Below are positions 6,370 through 11,678 of a stretch of 11,678 nt of DNA, in pieces (the stretch's first letter is position 1; each line of letters begins with the position of its first letter). Made by a program: the position numbers and the translations under genes. The stretch covers positions 1 to 11,678 of the forward strand of contig JAUIJW010000054.1 in assembly GCA_030431085.1 (NCBI GenBank), in the 5' to 3' direction. Origin of the DNA: Bacteroidia bacterium (GTDB taxonomy: Bacteria > Bacteroidota > Bacteroidia > Flavobacteriales > Flavobacteriaceae). Below the pieces are notes generated by a model that was given only the letters and a program-made list of their open reading frames with translations, did no database searches and was not told the DNA's origin.

Positions 6370-6442
6370 GGAAGTTAGCTTTAAATACCGGTTGCTTATA
6401 TCATAAGCTGCTTTTGAATATAACTTCCTGATGCTCAAAAGC
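6370..6442. repeat. Interleaved inverted repeats with pseudoknot topology
   Basis: Two perfect 8-bp inverted repeats cross each other: GGAAGTTA (6370-6377) with TAACTTCC (6421-6428), and GCTTTTGA (6410-6417) with TCAAAAGC (6435-6442). A third hairpin, GCTTAT/ATAAGC around a 3-base loop (6394-6408), is nested in the first. The order of arms is that of an H-type pseudoknot with connecting stretches of 32, 3 and 6 bases; alternatively the two long stems are mutually exclusive. It lies 136-208 bases upstream of speA. No known RNA family is recognised. Confidence 0.5.
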
Positions 6443-6659
6443 CCGATGTTAAAAACACGGTTCACAATGTTCAGCTACACCCAATCTAATGGGTAATTAT
6501 TTTGCAAATAAAATATATTATTTTGAATAAAAAAATATATTTTAACAAAATTTACAGTCAATCATTTTCACTCTAAATAACTGATTATCTTAAGTATAAA
6601 GCAATAGAAAACAAGCTATTTATACATTTATAATTCCTGCCATTCAAAAAATGAACTCA

Positions 6660-7406
6660 TTATAGCACTTTAATATCGTTTTTATGAAAAATATCAAGCT
6701 TGGGATCACTTGGGTCTAGCTCTGTTACTAGGGTAGAAATTTGAGATAAGTTACATACTTTATGGCTTGCTTTAACACCTATTTTCTCTGAAGTAATTAA
6801 AGAAATGGTATGAGTTGCCCCGCTAATAAATTGTCTTTTTATGCAAGAAACTTCATAAGACTCTTCTGTCATGCCATGCTCAGATAAAGCTTCTGTACCT
6901 AAAAAAGCATAGTCTGTTTTTATACTAGTTAACCTTTGCATTACGTCTAAACCAATAGTAACCATTGCATTTTTTTCAATTTTACCACCAATAAAGAACA
7001 ATTCTATATTAGGATGACTGGCTAATTCTAAGGCAATAGGTAGACAATAGGTATAAATAGTAGCTTTTAAATCATGAGGTAAAAATCTAACAAAGGTAAG
7101 GTTTGTAGTACCACCACTTATTATGGCCGAAGTACCATTTTTAATCAAATGAGCGGCCTTTTTGGCTATAATTTCTTTTTTATCGTTATAAACAACTAGG
7201 TTTTTGTTATAAGAGAATAGTTTTAAACTAACACTCTCTGCTCCACCATGTATTTTCTTAAGAAAACCGTTTTTAGCCAATTCATTTAAATCTCGTCTAA
7301 TCGTATCTTCCGAAACTTCTAACTGATGTGCTAAATCTGTAGATCCAACTCTGCCTTTGGCATTTACCGCTTCTATAATGATTTCTTGTCTAACCGCCTT
7401 TTTCAT
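6660..7406 (-). CDS. DeoR-family transcriptional regulator
   Basis: This 248-residue DNA-binding repressor is of the DeoR/GlpR type. Residues 1-57 form the N-terminal winged helix-turn-helix with the family signature: RQEIIIEAV (6-14), then LAHQLEVSEDTIRRDLNEL (25-43) and FLKKIHGGA (48-56). The rest is the sensor domain, related to ribose-5-phosphate isomerase and usually binding a phosphorylated sugar: SGGTTNLTFV (97-106), FFIGGKI (137-143), DYAFLGTEALSEHGMT (165-180) and TSEKIG (205-210). The family's DSGTT loop reads ISGGTT here, so the usual Asp is replaced. It lies 101 bases downstream of two sugar symporters on the same strand and is the obvious candidate to control them. A palindrome and a good -10 box directly upstream suggest it also has its own, possibly autoregulated, promoter. 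The effector sugar is unknown. Confidence 0.92.
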   Translation of the reverse strand: MKKAVRQEIIIEAVNAKGRVGSTDLAHQLEVSEDTIRRDLNELAKNGFLKKIHGGAESVSLKLFSYNKNLVVYNDKKEIIAKKAAHLIKNGTSAIISGGTTNLTFVRFLPHDLKATIYTYCLPIALELASHPNIELFFIGGKIEKNAMVTIGLDVMQRLTSIKTDYAFLGTEALSEHGMTEESYEVSCIKRQFISGATHTISLITSEKIGVKASHKVCNLSQISTLVTELDPSDPKLDIFHKNDIKVL

Positions 7407-7418
7407 TCAATGAATAAT

Positions 7419-7426
7419 CAAATATA
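7419..7426 (-). promoter_or_regulatory. Candidate -10 box for the DeoR-type gene
   Basis: On the minus strand this reads TATATTTG, a full match to TAnnTTTG. It would start transcription around 7412, only about six bases before the ATG at 7406, giving a nearly leaderless mRNA. The best -33 match is TTC at 7450-7452, with a 23-base spacer. The regulator may also be read through from the symporter genes. Confidence 0.4.
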
Positions 7427-7457
7427 ATAAAGCAATATAATAATTTTTAGAACGTAT

Positions 7458-7474
7458 TTGCAAATTTTTTGCAA
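7458..7474. promoter_or_regulatory. TTGCAA palindrome, candidate operator
   Basis: TTGCAAA and TTTGCAA flank a TTT centre, forming a perfect 7-3-7 inverted repeat. The 10-base palindrome ATTTGCAAAT (7456-7465) overlaps it. It lies between the GPH symporter stop and the regulator start, about 30 bases upstream of the candidate -10 box, a plausible place for regulator binding. A second TTTGCAAAT lies at 6501-6509, downstream of the regulator. Binding is inferred. Confidence 0.35.
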
Positions 7475-7507
7475 TATTATGCATTTATCATGCTTGTTTT
7501 GAGTAGC

Positions 7508-8887
7508 TTATTGAGCTTTCTTATTTCTTTGAATATAGAGCTCCTTTTGAATCTTTTCCATAACATCATCATCTAGGGTATATCGCATAATGAATACTGC
7601 AGATATTAGGGCCCCAATAGCGGGGTACACACTCATCATTAATTTAACCCCTTTAAGCGATGCTTCAGACTGCTCTACATTGGCTTCAAATCCATATGCT
7701 GCCAATAACCATCCTGCTGCAGCGCCACCAATTGTCCATCCAATTTTTTGCGACATCGACGAAGAACTAAAGACTAAACCTGTGGCTCTTCTACCTGTTT
7801 TCCATTCTGAATAATCTGTAATATCTCCATACATCGACCAAAATAATGGAGCTACAACACCAGAGGCAATACCAATAATGATATTGTTTAAAAACATAAG
7901 CCAAACATCTGATGGCTTGAACAAATAAAAACACAAGCTAAATACTACACACAAAATAATTGCTAGTAAAAAGGTTTGTTTTTTACCCATTCTTTTTGAT
8001 ATAGGTTTTACCAATAACACTCCAACTAAATTGGCCATAAGCCAAACTGTTATAAAGGCACCGGCAATTTCTTGCCATGTAACATCTCCAAAATAATACA
8101 ACGACTGGTTTTGAACGTAGTACTTAAAATAGTACATCATAATACCATCGTGCAGTGAGGTAAAAATTAAAAAGGCTACACACGCGCCTAACATAACGAA
8201 CCATTGATTATTTTGTGCTAGATCTTTAAAATCTTCCTTTATTGTTGATACAGTTGGTAGAGGCTTTAATCTTTCTTTGGTCCATAAAAAACAAACAACA
8301 AAACAACAGGCTGCAATACTGGCATATATCATGGCTGCCGCTTGATATCCATTATTCCATGTATGGCTCTTATTAAACAAATCTAGAAAATAGGGTATGG
8401 TAGCCGTCATAAAAATGCCTCCGGCAAAAGCACCTACAAACCGCACTGAGGCCAAGCTAGTTTTTTCATTAGAATCATTGGTCATTACACCCAATAATGA
8501 GGCATAAGGCACATTAACAAAAGTATACGCCATCATCATTAAGGTATAAGACACATAAGCGTAAACCAGCTTACCTGATGGCGAGAAATCAAAATTGGAA
8601 AACGTTAAAACACCGATAATGGCAAAAGGAATAGCACCCCACAATAGATAGGGTCTAAACTTACCGTATTTAGATTTTGTTCTATCTGCAATGGCTCCCA
8701 TTATTGGGTCGTTCACACCATCCCACAGTCTAGTTATAAAAAACATTGTACCTACAGCAGCTGGAGAAAGCTCTACAATATCCGTATAGTAGATCATTAA
8801 GAACATTGAAAAAAGCTTCCAAAACATCGAGGTAGCAAAATCTCCTAGAGCGTAGCCTACCTTTTCTTTAAAGGTCACTTTAATCAT
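7508..8887 (-). CDS. GPH-family cation:sugar symporter (MFS, MelB-like)
   Basis: This 459-residue inner-membrane transporter of the glycoside-pentoside-hexuronide:cation symporter family should have 12 helices. The start KEKVGYALGDFATSMFW (7-23) is characteristic. LWDGVNDPIMGAIADRT (54-70) holds D56 and D60, which match the cation-binding aspartates of MelB. KYGKFRPYLLWG (73-84) and DYSEWKTGRRATGL (358-371) are further family signatures. In helix 4, N125 stands where MelB has its sugar-binding Asp124; many GPH proteins share this VNVPY form. The substrate (hexose, pentose or oligosaccharide) and the coupling ion (Na+ or H+) cannot be fixed from sequence. It begins 26 bases after the SSS symporter stop, so the two are very probably co-transcribed. 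No glycoside hydrolase, kinase or isomerase is present to name the sugar. Confidence 0.92.
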   Translation of the reverse strand: MIKVTFKEKVGYALGDFATSMFWKLFSMFLMIYYTDIVELSPAAVGTMFFITRLWDGVNDPIMGAIADRTKSKYGKFRPYLLWGAIPFAIIGVLTFSNFDFSPSGKLVYAYVSYTLMMMAYTFVNVPYASLLGVMTNDSNEKTSLASVRFVGAFAGGIFMTATIPYFLDLFNKSHTWNNGYQAAAMIYASIAACCFVVCFLWTKERLKPLPTVSTIKEDFKDLAQNNQWFVMLGACVAFLIFTSLHDGIMMYYFKYYVQNQSLYYFGDVTWQEIAGAFITVWLMANLVGVLLVKPISKRMGKKQTFLLAIILCVVFSLCFYLFKPSDVWLMFLNNIIIGIASGVVAPLFWSMYGDITDYSEWKTGRRATGLVFSSSSMSQKIGWTIGGAAAGWLLAAYGFEANVEQSEASLKGVKLMMSVYPAIGALISAVFIMRYTLDDDVMEKIQKELYIQRNKKAQ

Positions 8888-8913
8888 GTATCAATACTTT
8901 TCTGACCTACCAT

Positions 8914-10566
8914 TTAATTCCAAAATGCGGCATACAACATCACCAAAATGAGCATAACTGCAAAGGCCCCAATATTAAATTTAGCCGACGTTTTAAAAAG
9001 TTCTTTTTGTAATGGTATACCTTTAGGATCATCGTTACCCTTAGTTTGCCATAGGCTCACTACCACAATTACAATCATTGTTAAAATGGCTGTATAACCC
9101 ATTTGATCCATAAATGGCACATCTACAAACATAGAATTTGAAGACCACCCTTTTGGAGCCACTTTAAAATACATGGCTATTGGTATAGACACTAAGGCTC
9201 CTACAATAGCCGCTTTATTGGTTGTTTTTTTCCAGAATAATCCTAATAAGAATACTGCTAATATACCTGGACTTACCACCCCTGTATACTCTTGGATGTA
9301 CTGAAAAGCCTGATCTAACTCACCTAACAAAGGCGCTATTAAACACGCTATTATCAAAGCTATAAAAGCAGAAATTCTACCAATTTTAACAGTTTCTTTA
9401 TCGCTCGCTTGAGGTTTAAAGTATTGTTTGTAAATATCCATTGTAAAAATGGTTGATGTAGAATTTAACATTGATGCCAATGAAGATACTATTGCCGCAG
9501 TTAAAGCTGCAAACGCCACCCCTTTTAATCCGGTTGGCAAAAATTGTAATAACCAAGGATATGCCTTATCTGCTTGATCTGTTGAAGGTAGATTTTGCAT
9601 ACCTGCTTCGCCTAGACTAGCTAAAATTTGCGGATCGTTCACCATCACATAAGCTGCAATACCTGGAATTACAACAATTAAAGGAATTAATAGTTTTAAA
9701 AAAGCGGCCAATAAAATACCTTTTTGCGCTTCTGGTAACGACTTTGCCGCCAGTGTTCTTTGTATAATATACTGGTTAAAGCCCCAATAATACAAATTAG
9801 CCACCCACATACCACCTATAAGTACGCCTAAACCAGGTAGATTTTTATATTCTGGATTCGACTTATCTAAAATCATAGCAAATCGTTCGGGCACTTCATC
9901 ATAAACCATTTTCATTCCTTCAACAACTCCTTCTCCCCCCGATACTGTATTTAAAGCAAGATAGGTGGTTACCAACCCTCCTAATACCAAAAATACCACC
10001 TGTATCACATCTGTCCATGCTACGGCAGACAAACCCCCATATAATGAATACGCTACAGCAAATAGTGCCAAACCAACTACACCGTATATCAACGGAATTC
10101 CTAATATGGTTTGTAAAGCCAAAGCGCCAAGATAAAGTACGGTTGTTAAGTTGATAAACACATAAAGTGCTATCCAAAATACAGCCAATATTGTTTTTAG
10201 GTTTGTTGAAAATCGTTGCTCAACAAATTCTGGTATGGTATATATTCCTTTTTTTATAAAAATGGGCAAGAAAAATTTCCCTACGATTAACAACGTTAGC
10301 GCGGCCATCCACTCGTAAGATGCTATAGCTAAACCAGATGCAAATCCAGAGCCCGACATACCAATAAATTGTTCTGCTGAAATATTAGCCGCTATTAAAG
10401 AGGCGCCTATGGCCCACCATGGTAAAGACTTGCTAGCCAAGAAATAATCTTCCGCATTTTTTTGATGCCCTTTTTTATCTCTTGACACCCATAGACCAAC
10501 ACCTAAAATTAATACGGCATAAGCTATAAAAACAATATAATCTAAAGATTCAAACTGGGCAGTCAT
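8914..10566 (-). CDS. Sodium/sugar symporter, vSGLT-like (SSS family)
   Basis: This inner-membrane symporter of 550 residues should carry a hexose such as galactose or glucose in with Na+. It resembles the structurally known Vibrio vSGLT very closely over most of its length, by memory of that sequence: EDYFLASKSLPWWAIGASLI (39-58), AANISAEQFIGMSGSG (59-74) and LYYWGFNQYIIQRTL (258-272). With a three-residue offset, vSGLT sugar contacts are found as N61, Q66, E85, N257, K291 and Q425, the gate tyrosine as Y260, and the sodium-site serines as S361 and S362. One contact, Ser91 of vSGLT, appears as A88. The protein stops at LYAAFWN, so vSGLT's last membrane helix is absent. It heads a tandem with the GPH symporter, 26 bases apart. 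No clear promoter is seen; TAAATTTTG (minus strand, 10640-10648) is a near miss to the -10 consensus. Confidence 0.94.
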   Translation of the reverse strand: MTAQFESLDYIVFIAYAVLILGVGLWVSRDKKGHQKNAEDYFLASKSLPWWAIGASLIAANISAEQFIGMSGSGFASGLAIASYEWMAALTLLIVGKFFLPIFIKKGIYTIPEFVEQRFSTNLKTILAVFWIALYVFINLTTVLYLGALALQTILGIPLIYGVVGLALFAVAYSLYGGLSAVAWTDVIQVVFLVLGGLVTTYLALNTVSGGEGVVEGMKMVYDEVPERFAMILDKSNPEYKNLPGLGVLIGGMWVANLYYWGFNQYIIQRTLAAKSLPEAQKGILLAAFLKLLIPLIVVIPGIAAYVMVNDPQILASLGEAGMQNLPSTDQADKAYPWLLQFLPTGLKGVAFAALTAAIVSSLASMLNSTSTIFTMDIYKQYFKPQASDKETVKIGRISAFIALIIACLIAPLLGELDQAFQYIQEYTGVVSPGILAVFLLGLFWKKTTNKAAIVGALVSIPIAMYFKVAPKGWSSNSMFVDVPFMDQMGYTAILTMIVIVVVSLWQTKGNDDPKGIPLQKELFKTSAKFNIGAFAVMLILVMLYAAFWN

Positions 10567-10721
10567 ACATAATACATTAAAAAGGTTAGCTATAATTTTT
10601 CTAAAAACGCCCTAAAATAAGAGGTTTTTTATAGCAAATCAAAATTTACTTTGAAGTATTTTTAAATCTTCACCTAGTTTCTTAATAATAAACCAAAAAT
10701 TAAGACGCATATGTTTGACAA

Positions 10722-10753
10722 ATAAAAAAGACCTTCATTAATTCTGAAGGTCT
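10722..10753 (-). terminator. Intrinsic terminator of the dodecin gene
   Basis: AGACCTTC (10729-10736) pairs perfectly with GAAGGTCT (10746-10753), extended by one A-T pair to leave a 7-base loop. Read on the minus strand the stem is followed at once by TTTTTTATT. It lies 50 bases past the dodecin stop codon. A second 7-bp palindrome, ATTACTC-A-GAGTAAT (10780-10794), sits between the two. Confidence 0.85.
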
Positions 10754-10802
10754 ATACTTTTAAGGATAATAATTAGGGTATTACTCAGAGTAATTCATAG
10801 TT

Positions 10803-11003
10803 TTATTTTACCTCAAATGTAATTTTAACATTTACCCTAAATTCAGAAACGCCTCCGTCTTTTACCACAACACTTTGCGATTGTACGAAGGCAGATTTGA
10901 TGTGATTAACACTTTTTGCAGCATGAGCTACTGCATTTTTTGTAGCATCTTCCCAACTTACTGTAGAATCTGCCATAACTTCTATTACTTTTAAAATGGC
11001 CAT
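10803..11003 (-). CDS. Dodecin family protein
   Basis: Dodecins are small proteins that assemble into a hollow dodecamer and in several species bind flavins, apparently as storage or as a quencher. This one has 66 residues, the full usual length: a strand (LKVIEV, 4-9), the conserved SWEDATKNAV (16-25), an amphipathic helix (18-33) and two strands ending in FRVNVKITFEV (55-65). The tryptophan that stacks on flavin in archaeal, Thermus and mycobacterial dodecins lies just after the helix; here that stretch reads HIKSAFV (34-40) with no Trp. It belongs to the subgroup without that residue, so flavin binding should not be assumed. It is a single-gene transcription unit on the minus strand with a candidate promoter upstream and a clear terminator downstream. 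Confidence 0.9.
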   Translation of the reverse strand: MAILKVIEVMADSTVSWEDATKNAVAHAAKSVNHIKSAFVQSQSVVVKDGGVSEFRVNVKITFEVK

Positions 11004-11460
11004 AATATTGATTTTTATTAGTTATTTTCATAAGGTACAAAATATTTAAATAATTTTACAAACTGATTACGATCAAATCTCATCAACGTATCGTCATAGC
11101 AATCCATCACATTGATTCATCAAAGTAGAGCATCATTAATTTGTAGTCAATAATTTTGTTTCTTGCTCTTCTCACAACACTAGTGATTTTTTTTATAACA
11201 GCGAACACCTTCTTTATTAAGAGTTAAGACTCCGCTTCTAGCTTTATGACTTAAATCATTACTTTAAAATTATAAAGTTGATTTCAATAGGAATGAATAT
11301 AACCTGCATTTTACCACTAAAGACAGTTGGATAGCCAACTTAGGAAGCTTTTACTTAATTGTTCGAATGATAAAAGTTAAGAAGCCCAACCTTCTGTGCC
11401 CTCACTTTTACTTAAACCTATACAAACCCTAAATTTTAATAAGCCAACATGCTTAATAAA
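11004..11460. other. Non-coding gap upstream of the dodecin gene
   Basis: There is no credible coding frame in these 457 bases on either strand. The part next to the dodecin start holds its probable promoter. Further out are a perfect AGTTGG/CCAACT hairpin with an ATAG loop (11325-11340) and overlapping inverted repeats CTTTTA/TAAAAG (11348-11353, 11371-11376) and CTTAA/TTAAG (11354-11358, 11377-11381). These could mark a small RNA or be chance. Nothing else is recognised. Confidence 0.5.
11059..11086 (-). promoter_or_regulatory. Candidate dodecin promoter
   Basis: On the minus strand TTG (11084-11086), a 17-base spacer and TCAGTTTG (11059-11066) fit the Bacteroidetes pattern TTG-N17-23-TAnnTTTG with one mismatch. 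The start of transcription would fall near 11052, giving a leader of about 48 bases. Confidence 0.38.
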
Positions 11461-11487
11461 AACCTCGGTAAATTACCGAGGTTTTAA
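11454..11487 (-). terminator. Strong intrinsic terminator, possibly bidirectional
   Basis: AACCTCGGT (11461-11469) and ACCGAGGTT (11475-11483) form a perfect 9-bp GC-rich stem with a 5-base loop. On the minus strand a run of T (TTTTTATT, counting the stem base) follows; on the plus strand it is followed by TTAA after TT. It lies 40 bases past the stop of the partial gene entering from the right edge and most likely ends that transcript. Confidence 0.85.
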
Positions 11488-11523
11488 TTGGTTTACTAAA
11501 ACCATACTTTGCATTAACTATAT

Positions 11524-11678
11524 TTAATTGGGCTTGAAATTGAATTTTCTTTTTCTGTCAGAGTTATCTAAAGTTAAATTACTAATTATGTTGTCGTCAA
11601 TGTTCTTAGATGGTAAGTAATATTTAATGGATGCCAAAGCACAATAACAATAGTCTTTTTTATTATTTTCATAATTCA
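11524..11678 (-). CDS. C-terminal end of an unidentified protein (5' end outside the window)
   Basis: An open minus-strand frame runs in from the right edge for 50 codons and stops at TAA (11524-11526). Readable residues begin at 11676. Visible features are a Lys/Asn-rich start, DYCYCALASIKYYLPSKNI (8-26) with a CxC pair, and a basic end RKRKFNFKPN (41-50). An open frame of this length in such A+T-rich DNA, with varied residue use and a strong terminator 40 bases downstream, supports a real gene. I do not recognise the family. A short alternative frame from an ATG near 11671 gives only 28 codons and is less convincing. Whether the protein is small and exported or part of a long one cannot be told from here. 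Confidence 0.6.
   Translation of the reverse strand, partial: NYENNKKDYCYCALASIKYYLPSKNIDDNIISNLTLDNSDRKRKFNFKPN

Larger units (their letters stand above)
6235..6659. other. 425-bp non-coding gap upstream of the polyamine operon
   Basis: I find no credible gene here. The gap holds the probable speA promoter and an unusual density of inverted repeats. These are GGTAAA/TTTACC with a 4-base loop (6334-6349), the interleaved set at 6370-6442, and ACCCA/TGGGT (6479-6494). From about 6500 to 6560 it is almost pure A+T, with two similar copies of AATAAAATATATT-like sequence. The stretch after the regulator's stop codon (6595-6659) shows no convincing terminator. Confidence 0.6.

Noticed and set aside
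6370..6428. Integron attC-like site
   Set aside because: The arms GAAGTTAGCT and TAACTTC resemble attC ends, but the outer core does not fit GTTRRRY and there is no integrase or cassette array.
6595..6659. Terminator after the DeoR-type gene
   Set aside because: Only a 4-bp TTCA/TGAA repeat around a T-rich loop is present, which is too weak to call.
7481..7493. GCAT/ATGC hairpin after the GPH symporter as a terminator
   Set aside because: The stem is only 4 bp and no T-run follows on the minus strand.
7590..7814. 74-codon plus-strand open frame opposite the GPH symporter
   Set aside because: It is antisense to conserved transporter sequence and its Ala/Pro-rich composition is typical of a shadow frame.
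9920..10177. 85-codon minus-strand open frame inside the SSS symporter
   Set aside because: It is a shifted frame within conserved membrane-helix sequence, rich in Cys, Trp and Arg as expected of a shadow.
11341..11390. tRNA-like T-loop GTTCGAAT (11361-11368)
   Set aside because: The flanking bases do not form a T stem, and no acceptor, D or anticodon arms can be built.

Overview
The window reads as chromosomal DNA of a Flavobacteriia-type Bacteroidetes, probably marine. The evidence is strong A+T bias, near absence of Shine-Dalgarno sequences, several matches to the Bacteroidetes -10 box TAnnTTTG upstream of genes, a Vibrio SGLT-like sodium/sugar symporter, and a polyamine operon of the homospermidine-forming kind. 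Taxonomy is inferred from gene content only. I see no insertion sequence, phage gene, CRISPR array, tRNA or rRNA.

Left part (1-2540). A small plus-strand gene for a 63-residue CxxC protein (135-326) is followed by a gap with nested inverted repeats (452-519). Then comes an exported DUF1028 protein with a TPR-like C-terminus (570-1550, plus). It converges, with 13 bases between stop codons, on a minus-strand MscS-type mechanosensitive channel (1564-2430).

Polyamine operon (6234 down to 2586, minus). Four genes are packed head to tail: a short fold-III arginine decarboxylase, an agmatinase, a deoxyhypusine-synthase-like protein (SpeY type) and a small very acidic protein. Gaps are 33 bases, an overlap, and 12 bases. 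Together the first three would convert arginine to agmatine, then putrescine, then most probably homospermidine. A hairpin follows the last stop. The 425-base gap upstream of the operon is dense in inverted repeats, two of which interleave as in a pseudoknot.

Sugar-uptake block (10566 down to 6660, minus). A vSGLT-like sodium/sugar symporter, a GPH-family cation/sugar symporter and a DeoR-family repressor lie in tandem, with no sugar-metabolising enzyme in view. A TTGCAA palindrome and a perfect TAnnTTTG box precede the regulator.

Right part (10567-11678). A dodecin gene (minus) has a clear intrinsic terminator. About 450 non-coding bases follow, then a second strong terminator, which closes a gene (minus) whose C-terminal 50 codons enter from the right edge. 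That partial gene is short and easily missed.
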